Shown one piece after another: positions 11,131 through 22,234 of a stretch of DNA of 64,000 bases. The stretch's first letter is position 1; the number at the start of each line of letters is the position of its first letter. The DNA is from Stemphylium vesicarium (Eukaryota; Ascomycota; Dothideomycetes; Pleosporales; Pleosporaceae). The position numbers and the translations under genes are program-made. Under the pieces are notes generated by a model. That model worked only from the letters and a program-made list of their open reading frames with translations. It made no database searches and was not told the DNA's origin. The stretch covers positions 1 to 64,000 of the forward strand of contig QXCR01000159.1 of the NCBI GenBank assembly GCA_004380135.1. The letters are read 5' to 3'.

Positions 11131-12330
11131 TCAATTGCGTATGCGCGGCGTGAATTGGAGCTGTAGAGGCGGCAGCGTTACTGTAAAGGTGTCCAGGCTC
11201 TCTTCATCGAAACTCTCCCCACTTTCTCCCGGGTCGAACAAAACATCAAAATTCTGGACAATCATTGAAAGAGAGGTCCGCAGGCTTAACTGAGCCAGAT
11301 TCTTCCCGGGACAACTGTATGCGCCTAGGAGAGAGTCAGTACTATTATCAAGGAATGGCCGAGAAGTGTGTCCGCCTACCTAACGAAAATGGCAAGCAGG
11401 GGGCATTGTCTGTTCCCATTTCTGCCCTCTTCTCTCCAAAACGTTCCGGGATGAAAGCTTCAGCTTGCTGCCACCAGCGCGGGTCCCTTTGGGTGAGAGA
11501 AACTGGTATAACAACGTTGGTGTTCCCTGGAATGAGTGTGTCGTCTATCTGGGTGCCTCCTGCTGGCGTTTCTCGAATCCGACCTCCCCCATGACGTCGA
11601 AACTGAAGAACATGGCCCAGGCAGACATGTCCGTTGGCTTTCCTGCTTTTTTTTTTGCCAATTGACTCTTGAACAGGTCCGCTTTCGCTTTGATCCGAGG
11701 CGCATACGTACTGATTACTAAATATCATCAGGGCTGGAAGTGGCTGAGGCTGTGAGGCAATGTTCCTACCTTTGATGGAAAACCCTCTGTCCCAGGCACG
11801 ACTTCACAGACGATGGTCATTGGAGTCGCGCGTCATGTGTATTGAGCATTTCTTCGGGTCATTGCCAGTCTGACCATACCATGTAGACTTCAGGCATTCT
11901 GAATTGGGGCCATAGAGGATAGGAACAGCTGAATTGCCCAGGATGCTAATCTCTCGTGGCCCTTGTGAACAGTGAGTGTTTTAATCTGCCAAAAGGCTGA
12001 GGCTGCTTCGCTTACCGGTCCGCACAAAATCGCCGTACTGTTCATGCATCTTTGCCAGCTCCCTGTAATATTGCACATTTTCGCTGACAGCCTTGCCGCA
12101 TACAACTTGATTACCTTGGCTCCAGTCGGACCCGGAAACTTGCCACAGCGATGGAATGCTAACCGGTAGACCGCGATGCTACTGAGCAGACCAAGATTGA
12201 AGCTTGATGCGAATATCAAAGCTTTTACCACACCAAAAGCGTACAGCATCCCGATAAACCCAAAACAGATGCCATGATGAAGTGGTCCATGACCAATTCG
12301 AATTCGATGGGACGGATCGAGAGATGGAAG
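11131..12330 (-). pseudogene. Decayed cytochrome P450
   Basis: Pieces of one P450 read in order on the minus strand. An N-terminal membrane region comes first (LGLLSSIAVYRLAFHRCGKF and the Pro-rich hinge FPGPTGAK). After a frame change near 12086-12096 the sequence continues VQYYRELAKMHEQYGDFVRT, then the exon GPREISILGNSAVPILYGP, then DRGFSIK. Later come MSAWAMFFSFDVMGEVGF and the late region PRWWQQAEAFIPERF, then the heme-binding exon with GAYSCPGKNLA. Three defects are visible: a 1-nt frameshift, an in-frame TGA at 11814-11816 where the family has Arg (CGA to TGA fits RIP), and an internal gap near 11570-11590. The gap joins the segment after the C-helix straight to the late PAGGTQIDD region and drops roughly 150-200 codons, including the I-helix and ExxR. 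It therefore cannot encode a working P450. Confidence 0.8.
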
Positions 12331-14048
12331 AGCACACCTGAGAATGTCGATATCAAAGCCTCTCGAGATAGGTCATCTCGCGCAATGCTGAGCACGACAT
12401 GTTGGACAAACTCCATCTTGGATGAAGCAGTAGCCCTTGGCCAGACGATGAAGGCAAAAAGAGTGTATCATGGAAGTGAGCAGGCGACGGTTACGATCCA
12501 GTTCCCAAACGTAAGCGATCCTTGCAACGTAGGAGCATGCCACAACGCACTCTTTGCTGCTTCCAGCAAAGGTACAGACGGGTGAGCCCTTGTAGTACCC
12601 TTGAACAGTGGGCCAACACCCATGCTGAGGCCACCGGCAATACACGCATTTGGTTGGCAGGTAATGTGCCGTATGCACCTAAGCCTACGAGTGATAGTGT
12701 TACGGTTTGGGAGGTAAGGGCATTGCGCGTGTCACGTGCGTTGTCCTGGCGCTCCTCCCTCACCTGCATGAGCACTTTCTCCCATTACAAGCATCAGAGA
12801 TACGTCATGTAAACAGACCCTGCTGCTGGCTTTTAAGAGGCCAGCTCGAGCAGAACAACAAAACAGAACAATGCAATACACCATGTTTTTCACTGCATTC
12901 GACACTGTAATAGATAGACAACGCATTTTTTTTCATGGGCCAGACTTCTACAAGTTCCTAAGCGATAACCCCGCATGTCTTCTCAATCTTATGCCGCCGC
13001 TACTCATGCCGGTTACGTGGTTTGCATGCGCTACCTCTGTGTATCAGATACATTTGGGGAGTTGACAAAGTCGCGTTATCGAACGGCTGCCACTGGCATT
13101 CTTGTGCACCGACCAGAATTTTTGAGTATTCCATTCCTGCAATTGGGAAAGGCTGATGTCTCCTGATTAGATGTCTCGCTGTGGGTGCAAAGGTGTGGCG
13201 TCGGTGATCGGTGCTAAGGCAAGTTCCGCAGGGGTTTCGGAGTCAAGCGGGGGGCTGCGGATGTTTCTCCTTCTCTCATCCAGCCACCACCCGTTACTTA
13301 TTTTGCACATCTTATAGCGGTCCGGGCGGCATTGCGAAACCCGACATAAGCAACTGTGCCTTTTGTTGATGATGGTCGAGCAGGAAGTATCGGCATCTTC
13401 ATCATTGAATACTAAAAGTTCCAACGACGCGTCGTCCATGCCGTTACTTCGACTACTACTCCAAGGACTGGTTGACCTGCAATGGTCTTGATCACAAAAT
13501 ACGACGCGCGAGCGGAAAAAACATGAAAACACCCTGATCAGAATTGATCCCTAGCCAGACCCAACCTCTCACATCTATCTTTGGAGTTTCGAAACGTCGT
13601 CTTTGCGGGCATAAAGCGGGAGCCTGTGCAGCCACGTCGCAGTTTTGCCGTGTCATAAGAGGGTAGTCGACGATGGAAAAAGCAAACGTGACCGAGGGGC
13701 TGGGACACATGCAAATAGGCCTCTTAGACACATTGGAAACAAGCCTTGCTTATGCTCACAGTGCAAATCCTTCCTGAGACGAACGCTCAAGGCTGGCCGT
13801 GGCAACGCACCACACTGATACACTCGGGCGATTATATCCGGTGGTTGCGAATTGTATGACACTTGCTACAACCATAAAAGAGGAAAAAAGCAGCATGCTT
13901 CGGGGAGGGGGATACAAGATGTACGTGTGCGACGCAGTAAGACAGGTTGTTGTTGTATTGTGAGCAGGCACTTTCCACTCTTTTGCGATCGATTTTGATC
14001 CAAGTCGCCTGGTGTCACCGTCGACTTGGACTCACATGTGCTGCGACC
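12331..14048. other. Intergenic with one dispersed-repeat copy
   Basis: No gene was recognised. The frames at 13167-13532 and 13492-13731 (minus) show no motif and no good gene context. The dispersed repeat at 12698-12883 is annotated separately. The last few hundred bases should include the promoter of the membrane protein at 14049. Confidence 0.4.
12698..12883 (-). repeat. Dispersed repeat, copy A
   Basis: Reverse-complement match over about 170 bp to 25776-25946. Shared features are a GGCCTCTTAAAGGCC-like palindrome, the 22-base block read as GGTCTGTTTACATGACGTAT plus CT (here 12798-12819, reversed), the spacer up to the GTGACACGCGCAATGCCC block, and a terminal GTAACA. No coding content and no target duplication were recognised. 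Confidence 0.7.
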
Positions 14049-15585
14049 ATGGACCTTGCTACTAATTTACAGCCTGTGGCTTATGCCGTGGCTTATACTA
14101 CATTCTTTTTTGGGACCATGTCTCTCTTTCTTCGATTCTACTGTCGTTACATTGTTCCGCGAACATGGGGATGGGACGACTACATTGCTGTAGTCATTTT
14201 AGTGAGTAACTATGAAGTGTTCATCATGGCTTGATGTTGCTGACATTCTCCTGAAGGTTTTTAGTTTTGCGCAGCAGGGCGTGCTGCAAATGTTTCTTTA
14301 CTGGGGCTGTGGACTGTAAGATCATGAGTCTAGTCCGTCTCGTACGCCGTGCTGATTATTATTCTAGCCACATGGAAGTCTTGGACGACGACCACCAACT
14401 CGAAGTTGTTCAGGTGAGAACACGATAGCAGCGTATCCCGCGACTGTTCTAACAAGATTGCAGTGGATGTTCATAGAGGAAATACTCTACTACTCCGTAC
14501 ATTGGGTGATCAAGTCCGCCTTTCTTGTATTTTACCTCCGACTTTCACCTGACAACAACATTTTCCGATCTGCCGTGTATGTCGGAGTGGGATTGAACAC
14601 GCTCGTTTGGATAGGCAGCATGTAAGCTACCCTCCAATTCTCTCATTGATCTGCTTTCCTGGCCATGTCTAACAAATCACCAGGGTCTTGGCTTTCCTAC
14701 AATGTATGCCATTCGATGAGATTCTGCATCCAGGCACGCATCCCGACGCCAAGTGCATCAACAAGTTCATTCTCCTCATCGGACCTTGCGTATTGGTAAG
14801 CATCTCCGCCCCTGTGCTTTCCCCCCAGCATCTCCAAGCCACCAAGCTAACACACACCACAGAACATCGTTGTCGACCTCTACATTCTCATCCTCCCCAT
14901 CTCCACAATCTGGTCCTTAAACATCTGCATCCGGCAAAAGCTTGCCGTACTAAGCGTCATCGCCTTCGGCAGCATTTCCGTCATCATCGCCTGCATCCGC
15001 ATCCCGCCACTCCTCGCTCTCGCCTCCTCAACAGACAAATCCTGGGTCATGGGCGAAATGATCATCGTCGCTAGCCTAGAAATCCAATTCGCCATCATCG
15101 CCGTCAACCTACCCAGTCTCAAGGCCCTTTGGACAAGGTACATCGGCTGCAGTGGCCCGCCGCCTATCAACCGCAATGCCATGATGAAACGCAAACAGTA
15201 TCGGTTGAGCACTATTAGCGAGGATGACGACGCGAGTGCGGCTACCGACGAGGCGGAGCGCGGGACGAGGTATAGCAAGCGCACAACTACTACGCGATCG
15301 AGCAAGCACACGACTGCTATGCGACACTCGTACTGGGAGCGCGACTTGACGAGTATCGTGTCGGAAGAGGAATCCACCATTGCCGACATGGCCGTCGTGA
15401 TGCCATTGCAGTGGGTGAAGAAGGATGTGCAGACTATTCGTGTGGGGAGGGGCCATCTTGTTCGCAGCATGATGAGCATGGAGCGTGTGGAGGATATTTT
15501 CCCGGTGGGGCACTTTTTGAGGGCGTATGGGCCAAGGCGGAATGCGGAGAGTGTTGTTCCGTCGCTGTTTTTGGGGGGTGGGTAG
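14049..15585 (+). CDS. Fungal rhodopsin-domain (Pth11-like) integral membrane protein
   Basis: Six exons (14049-14201, 14257-14315, 14368-14413, 14464-14621, 14684-14795, 14863-15585) give 416 residues, all in frame. The first ~280 residues contain about seven hydrophobic spans separated by short loops, including AYAVAYTTFFFGTMSLFLRF, YIVPRTWGWDDYIAVVILVF, EEILYYSVHWVIKSAFLVFY and NIVVDLYILILPISTIWSLN. The W-W-D-D motif after span 1 and the Cys-containing loop (QCMPFDEILHPG...AKCINK) are typical of this fungal 7-TM family. The cytosolic tail (~140 residues) is polar and Ser/Thr/Arg-rich. Functions in the family are mostly unknown; some members, such as Pth11, sense surfaces. No partner gene is apparent nearby. 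Confidence 0.8.
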
Positions 15586-15780
15586 GCGGGTGTTTTGGGT
15601 ATTTATGAAGAAGGGAGGGAGAAGGGGAAGAGAGCTAGAAATGTCCCCATGAGTTCGTCTGATTCACGGTTTACAACTAGTACACATGATGTAATGATTT
15701 GATACATGTATGAACAAGGTTGGAGAGAGAAGAGAAAAGAACGATACATACGAATCTGAAACGGGGACACTGAGATTCTA

Positions 15781-16752
15781 CTATCCTTGCCGTTGTGCTC
15801 TATCTTCTTCCCAGATGATGTCGCACCAGAGACCGAAATGATCGCTGAAATGCGCTTTTGAAGCCGAGCCCTCCACCTCCCTCGTTTCTAGCACGCTCAC
15901 AGCCTCAGGGGTAAGATCCAACAGCGCAATCTTATCCATTCGGTTTGGCGGAAACGCCTGTGCACCATCTACACCCCAAGTATACCCTGGGTCCTTCGGC
16001 TTCAGCAGCGCCCATGCACCAGTAAGTCCGTTGTTATCAACCAAGTCCTCGTCTTCTGGGAGAACGGGATTGAAGTCGCCAGCAACGATGCCGCAGCCCG
16101 CTGCGCGCAGGTACTCTGTGCAGAGTGCGAGTTGACTCGGCTGAAGCGACGGGTTGATCGGCAGCGAGTCTAGATGCACATTGATAAGTCGGATCCGCAT
16201 CTCTTTTCTCCCGGAGTCGTGCCTGGTCGATGAAGAAGAGTTGAAGAGTATATCGAAGCACAGCGCGTGTCGGGCGAAGCGACTCAGTAATGGCACCCTC
16301 CAAATGCCGCCTAGCTGGACACCCTGTGTGGCGACCCCGACCTTGGGCACCAGCGTCACGCTGATGAATTTCTGGCCACCAAAAGCAGAAGCATCGACAT
16401 CGCTGATGTACCAAGCTTACCGCACCAAGGGTGATGAAAGAAGGGCTGTGAGTCCGTCTCGCGATACTTCTTGCAGGAAGATAACGTCGGCGGCGACTGT
16501 GGTTTTGACGACCCGCAGTAGGGCAGACATGTGAAGCTTTGCTAACGACGTATCTACGTTGACGTTCCAGCTCACGAGGCGGAATGACCCTGCCCATTGG
16601 TGTCGGATGCTGGGTTGAGGAGTTTGGGCACTGCAGCTGACAAACGGCACCCACTTCTCTCTATCGAAGTTGTGCCACTTCTGGAAGCTAGACGTTGCTG
16701 CAGTTGCTGGCAAAGGTGTCTGCTGCCACCATGATTGGATCTGGGTGCGCAT
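15781..16752 (-). pseudogene. Endonuclease/exonuclease/phosphatase-fold protein with in-frame stop
   Basis: One continuous frame of 324 codons from ATG at 16752, broken by a single TAA at 16417-16419 (codon 112). The EEP core is otherwise complete and in order: FRLVSWNVN, VIFLQEV (metal-binding Glu), then after the stop FGGQKFISVTLV, IRLINVHLDS, GIVAGDFNPV, and near the C-terminus KAHFSDHFGLW (catalytic His). The motif set resembles TDP2-like phosphodiesterases. The stop lies in a possible 18-nt GTAAGC..CAG segment, which is far too short for a fungal intron. It may be a recent nonsense allele, a sequencing error or a real pseudogene; the high integrity on both sides suggests the loss is recent. 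Confidence 0.72.
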
Positions 16753-17110
16753 TTGCGACTACATGGTGAGATTGAAGTTGTGGTGTTCAAGGGAGGAGGG
16801 TGTGAAGAACCGATGGGTGTGGTTGTTTTGTTTTGTTACTAAAGTGGCAGAGCAAGGGGAAGGTCGGAGTTATCGTCGCACCAGTGGAGGGGAAACGGAA
16901 TCGGCCTACAACGCTTGTATGCTTCACGGATAGTGGGAAACCTATTTTAGTGCAACGATGTTGGCTATTCGAATATGTACCACCTATGAGGTACGTAGCT
17001 ACCTTAAACTTTTCAGCCTAGTACATACCATGATTGTGCGGTGGCTCGTCCCAGCTCCGGCGAATCACCTCAATGGGATTACTTTCATCTCCCTCCTTGT
17101 TTTTGAGATG

Positions 17111-17259
17111 TGTCGCACGGTCGGGTGCGGGTCTTGTGGACAGAAAAACTAGGAAAGAGTGTATGTTGTATTGAATGTAGCATCCTAGCTGAGCTTATAT
17201 AAAGGTCATCGCACAGCATTATTAATAATAAGGTTCCCGACAGCGCTTGGCCAGCGACA
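17111..17259 (+). mobile_element. 149-bp solo LTR (TGTCGC...GCGACA)
   Basis: The ends TGTCGC and GCGACA are perfect inverted 6-mers in the usual TG...CA form. The copy is flanked by the 5-bp direct repeat AGATG on both sides (17106-17110 and 17260-17264), as left by retroviral-type integration. A second copy lies inverted at 23498-23646. No internal coding region is present, so it is a solo LTR, possibly of a small (TRIM-like) element. Confidence 0.85.
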
Positions 17260-17318
17260 AGATGCGACTCTCAGAAATCAGCGTTAAGGAGAATTAGGCG
17301 GCAGTGTGTAGTCCAAGG

Positions 17319-17695
17319 TAGGCTGGTAAATGGGTCTCCACATCGGGAACTCATTTTCCGTGATATCTCCACCACTTCTTATGCAATCTAGACAATGAAT
17401 AGCTTATATTATAGCTAAAATCTAGATCTATATCTTATAAATAGAAAGTCTTTCTCTAAGTCTAATAGGTAGAAAGTTATTAGCTAACCTACGTTACTAA
17501 GAGTTAGGTCTCCTTATTTTGCTCTAATCTAAGATATCTAGCTAGCTATTCTAGCTAGGTAAAAATATTCTATGTATAAGATATAGATCTAGATTCTAGC
17601 TATAATATAAGCTATTCATTGTCTAGATTGCATAAGAAGTGGTGGAGATATCACGGAAAATGAGTTCCCGATGTGGAGACCCATTTACCAGCCTA
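17319..17695. mobile_element. 377-bp inverted-repeat MITE, copy 1
   Basis: Starts TAGGCTGGTAAATGGGTCTC and ends with its reverse complement; the two arms match nearly perfectly for roughly 130 bp. It is flanked by an exact 8-bp duplication, GTCCAAGG (17311-17318 and 17696-17703). The same element recurs at 34512-34888 with the same length and another 8-bp duplication. An 8-bp duplication and TAGG ends fit a non-autonomous hAT element; the long arms would also fit a Mutator-like one. The interior is AT-rich with no ORF. Confidence 0.92.
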
Positions 17696-17703
17696 GTCCA
17701 AGG

Positions 17704-18822
17704 TGCTGACAATCCGCGGTTGCTATACGTGGAGTATGACGTCGTAGTCGGGAAGTGAGCCCCACCTGCTCCGAGACACCCTCAGCCCTCTCAACCTTCC
17801 AAGCATCTACGCACCTTTCACCACAACCTGAAGCTACACACCTCGGCTACGAATCGATCCAGAATGTTTCGGGCGGGTACAGCCTACCAGTGAACGCCCT
17901 GTATGCAGGAATGACCCGCATGCCACGAAAACGGTCGGCAGCGGTGGTAGCCTCGGAATCTTCTGTTTTCGCTCCGCTTGAGTTGGAGGCATCTCACAAC
18001 AATATCAGGACACGCCAACTCAGTAAAGATATGCTTGTCACACATCACGAGTATGTGGCATTCGCCTCGATGGATATGGAGCCTGGGAAAGTCTCGAGAA
18101 AGAGGCAGTATGATTGAGTGGGATGGCTACGAAGCCTGTTTGCGGCTGCGCTCTGTCAACTTCCGGATAATTCACCAATCACCATCTTTTTTACTAATGG
18201 TCTTCAGCTATAATGTGATACAAGTGTTAACGCACAATGCAGAGTATTGCAACAATAGATCCTCGGTACGAACGCTGTACTGAGGCCGGATCTCAGCCGA
18301 CGTTGCTCCGATGGGGTAGCTTTTCTCGAATGTGCCAAAGGCAACAACGCCCTACTATCGAATTTTACTAGATATTGCAACACAACAACTGCTATTTTTC
18401 AGCCTTACGGTCTTTGGGTTAGGCGTCGCCAAGTGGAAAGGACGCCACGGGTCCTCGAATATAAGTCGTAATTAAAGTTATAACGCGTTTCGTCTAGGCT
18501 GGTAGACTTGTTCGGGCGATCATCGCGCGCGCGGACACGGTCGTCGTCCGCCTCGGTACCATCTCCGATAGACTAAACGGAGTTGTTGTCGACAAACTTT
18601 GGTTAATCTCTGATCTGTTCTGGTTTTGCGCAAACCCAGTTGTGCCGTTTGTTCCAAGTAAAAGCTGACATCGAACATGATCAAATGTATATATATGCAG
18701 CATGCTTCAAAGCACTTGCTTCGCATATTACAACACCACCCAAGCGATAGGCAATTCTTATCTAGGAATTTCGACTTCTAGATCAAAGATTACGCTATAC
18801 ATAAGCACATCCAAACACCAAG
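17704..18822. other. Intergenic, one unexplained open frame
   Basis: A 120-codon open frame at 17755-18117 (plus) has no recognised motif. The 50 bp before it also read open in another frame, so this may be the remains of a gene broken by the MITE and LTR insertions to its left. From about 18650 onward the sequence is the likely promoter and 5' leader of the fasciclin gene. Confidence 0.3.
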
Positions 18823-19890
18823 ATGCTGGCTAAATGTATGATCCCGGCCGCTCTACTGGCCGTACTCGCACCTTCGTCTATGGCTGAACCAGATACCACG
18901 GCCCCTCTCTTGACTGCTATATCTCAGGACCCAGAACTCTCCATATTTTACAGTCTATTCAATAGTACTGGTGGAACTAGTGGCATTCCTGGTCCCCAAT
19001 TCGAAGAGCGATTCAACAACCCTACTGATGGGCGCAAATTCACGGCTTTTGCACCCGTTAACTCTGTGAGCGTTGAACCACAATACCTTGGTTTGATGGA
19101 TGGCTGACCTATATAGGCTTTTGAGAACCTGACCCAAGACCTGAGCGCAGCTTTGACATCAGCAGCATCGTACAGCCTTCTGGAGTTCATCCTGCGAAGT
19201 CACATTGCATCGGGTTCGATCACAACAGAAGACGTTCGCACTCCGGGCAAGTCTGTCACAAGCATCGAAGGCGTACCACTCACGTTCAACTCTGCGGGCG
19301 ATGCCATTTTGGTCAACGATCAAGCCAGGCTAACATCTACATCAAGAACCGTGGTCGGAAACGGGGCAGTCTTCAAAATCACTTCAGTGCTCGATTCTTT
19401 TGCGGGGCTTTTCGGGACCGACTTCAACGATCCTACATCCGCCACAGCCGCTTCAAAGCGAGCGTCTCCGAATACTGGTTCCATCGCATCGGTTCTGGCT
19501 TCTTCACCTGGCCTGTCAACATACATGGAGCTCTTGAATGCGACATCCCCAGCCTTTATCTCCCTTCTTGACGGATCTTTCGCCCAGAACAAGAACCTTT
19601 CCGTCTTTGCCCCGAGTAATGCAGCATTCGAGGCTCTGGGACAGACTGCCAAGGCCCTTCACCCAAGCAATCAGGCTTTGAATTCGTACTTGCTCAAGTT
19701 CCCCTTCGTTGACACGACGTCGTCTGGCCGAGACATGTCTATTGTCGGATTCCCCGCAACTATTCGAAGGGATGGCGACGGCAGGATTACAAGCGTTAAC
19801 AATGCTATTGTGAAGGGCGAAAATTGTGTTGATAACGCATGCGTGTACACTGTCGATAGGTGGTTGGACCCAATCTTTGGATTGTTTTAA
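18823..19890 (+). CDS. Secreted fasciclin (FAS1) domain protein
   Basis: Two exons (18823-19065, 19117-19890) give 338 residues. The start MLAKCMIPAALLAVLAPSSM is a classical signal peptide with likely cleavage after ...SMA. Two FAS1 repeats follow. The first has FTAFAPVNSAFENL and LLEFILRSHIASGSI. The second has YMELLNATSPAFISLLDG, LSVFAPSNAAFEAL and ends GENCVDNACVYTVDRWLDPI. FAS1 domains mediate cell adhesion and surface interactions. No C-terminal hydrophobic GPI tail is visible, so a secreted soluble or wall-associated protein is likely. Transcription appears isolated, and an AT-rich stretch follows the stop. Confidence 0.85.
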
Positions 19891-20185
19891 TTCTATACAA
19901 TAGTGGCGCAACAACGGGTCTTTGGTACAGAGATGCGATCGTGGCAATCACGCTCCTCGACGCACAATGTTGTGGACTAAATTTGATATACCATAAGATA
20001 CAACGACATCAAAGCCATTTTCATCCCTTCAAGTTATAAGTTATACAAACTCACTGTAGCTCTCTAGTAAGAGTAGGTTAAGAGCTAAGATATGTGTACG
20101 TGTGTTGTTAATAAACTAGGTTCACTAAGTATATATCTTACAGAACCTCCTAATCAACAAGATACATGATAGTTACATTGTCTAT
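19891..20185. other. Convergent 3' intergenic region
   Basis: AT-rich spacer between two convergent stops with several TATA/TAAG runs. No gene or repeat was recognised. Confidence 0.4.
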
Positions 20186-21555
20186 TCAGTGTTTTGAAAT
20201 ATCTGGAATAGGCACCGGCCCTGTAGGCGGCTTGCTTGTAGGCATAAAGGCCTGGTGTATCGTCCTAACACCCCAACTAGCAGGATAGTCGATATTCGAA
20301 TGGAGCAGACCATAGCTCCCGAAGATAATCAAGTCCTGCTCTTCCTCTGGACCTACCCAAATATGCTCAGGCTTAATAATTCTGCTATGGATATTATCCA
20401 AAAACTTCCTTACTTCGCCTAAGTTGTCGATAATCTTTGGAGTCTCGTCTGGGCCGTTGCGAATAAATAACCGACGTGTTAAGTGATGGATACACTGGAA
20501 CGACTTCTTTCCAGTAACGGGGTTGACCCAGACCAGCGGGTACTACAGCGTTATTAGTGTGTAATAGACTGAGATTCTGAGTATAAACATACCTTCTTTT
20601 GCCAGTCTTTACTTGCCCCTCCTAACTTTAGCAGCTCTTCGTCTGGCTGCTCCTTGCCCTCGGTTACCACGCCTAGGCCGTTTGGAGCATAATGGCAGTC
20701 CTTCAGATTCTCAAATGGCAAGTAGTTGTACTCAGCCCAGCTATGGTCAGCCATTCTCTTCTCCTCGTCGCTCAGCATGTCATACAACTGTTCAACGTCC
20801 AAAAACGCCTGACGTCCTGGCTTGACTTCCATAGTCATACCGGAGCCGTCAGCCCATTCTACAGTCTGCTTATCCAGGCCTTCCTTAGGAAACTTGATCG
20901 GACGGAGAATAGTAAACTTCGTGATATCGTGTCGCCAATAAAATCCGTTCATGTACCACACGTGGAAACGGGTACGTCCAGATTCAAAGTCCTCGTCTGA
21001 GAGCGGTACGCTGTAGTAATGGTTTACATTAGTGTCACCCATGTCTAGACCTGGTTTGCCGTAGCGCGGGTCATCTTGGGGGCCTTTCCCAATAAAGTAA
21101 AACAACCCCGCATCAGGGACCTTGATAGCGCGGAAGGAGTCCTTAATGTTTATTAGCGCTTTGCTAGACGTTACTATAATGTTAATGTTCTAGTTCACTG
21201 TTGACTTACTCTAAACCACTGGTGAGGGTGAAATAAATCCATCAATTGGTCGTCGTCCTCAATTATCATTTCGGGATCGAGCGCTCGTAGCAATTCCCAG
21301 GCACGCTTCGGTTTAAGGTCATGTTGACCTTTGATAATAAGAAGTTTATGCTCCCAGGTCGCTTTCTCTAACTGAGCCACTATCTCTTCAGTAAAGTTGT
21401 TCAGATCAAGGCCAGTAATAACAGCTCCGAACTAAACGAAGTATTGTAAGCAGGGATTATGTATATTAGTCACATTGTACAGGCCTGATGGATCCTACCT
21501 TGCATGTCTTCCCTTCAGGATGGACCAGAGGCTCGATCTTGAAGTTGTTCGCCAT
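20186..21555 (-). CDS. TauD/TfdA-type dioxygenase, xanthine-dioxygenase-like, altered metal site
   Basis: Minus-strand exons: 21499-21555, 21210-21431, a third ending at 20593, and 20186-20542. The protein starts MANNFKIEPLVHPEGKTCK and continues FGAVITGLDLNNFTEE. Later parts include KVPDAGLFYFIGKG, VWVNPVTGKKSFQ, RIIKPEHIWVGPEEEQDLI and LLHSNIDYPASWGVRTIHQA, which resemble fungal XanA (2-oxoglutarate/Fe(II) xanthine dioxygenase). The expected HxD iron-binding pair aligns, from memory of XanA, with Y-M-N in RFHVWYMNGFYW (20947-20955), so both ligands seem lost. The distal His in LLHSNID and the downstream Arg remain. The second intron is not clean: GTAAGT at 21209 and the TAG acceptors near 21160-21175 do not keep the frame, so a frameshift or an unusual splice is present. 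It may be a diverged binding protein or a decaying copy. Confidence 0.6.
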
Positions 21556-22234
21556 AGTATTTAGAATAAGGGATAGGAGTATAAGTCAAGTCTTGCGCGT
21601 ATAGAATGTCGATTGCAGCTCTGCGATTAACAAATGATAGGATAATTATCAATTTATTTGCAAACATGTCTTCGCTTTATAGAGTTTTATGCACACGTTC
21701 GGAGTGTTCCACGGACAAACTTGGCAAGTCGAGAGTGTGCGTCGGGGTCCGATGTGGACCAAAATATGCCGACGCCCGCGACTTGCACACAGCCTAAAAA
21801 TCGCGGCAATTAAGCTCGGCCATATAGTGTTCGGCCACATATAGTGATCGGCCACCCCACCACAACGCGTTACTCCCTCTTCGATCATCTATACTTTCAA
21901 CACCATACGTTTAGAATAGATGCCTATAAGCTAGCGATATAATCTACTATTATAAATCTTAATTCTAGTATTTTTATAAATTAGTAAAAGGCTATATAGG
22001 TATAAGGCGGACCTTAATTAACGCTATAAGAACGCCTTAATAGTTATTACCTAATATAATAGCTTACTTAAATTAATAGAGATTAATACTAGAGAAAGAG
22101 CGCTTTTTAGTAGAGTAGATACTAGAAGAGGACTTACGCGCATAGCCTCCCTCTTATCTACGCGTACGTGAGATGGCTACCCGGATTCTACGTATAAACG
22201 GCGACTACGAGCTTCTTAGGTAGCTATAGGTACC

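Noticed and set aside
13167..13532. 121-codon minus-strand frame
   Set aside because: No family recognised, overlapping frames equally long, no splice or promoter support.
16402..16420. 18-nt GTAAGC...CAG intron that would remove the TAA in the EEP gene
   Set aside because: Far shorter than any workable fungal intron.
21158..21210. Clean GT-AG intron 2 in the XanA-like gene
   Set aside because: All nearby AG acceptors lead to a wrong frame; reported as unresolved instead.
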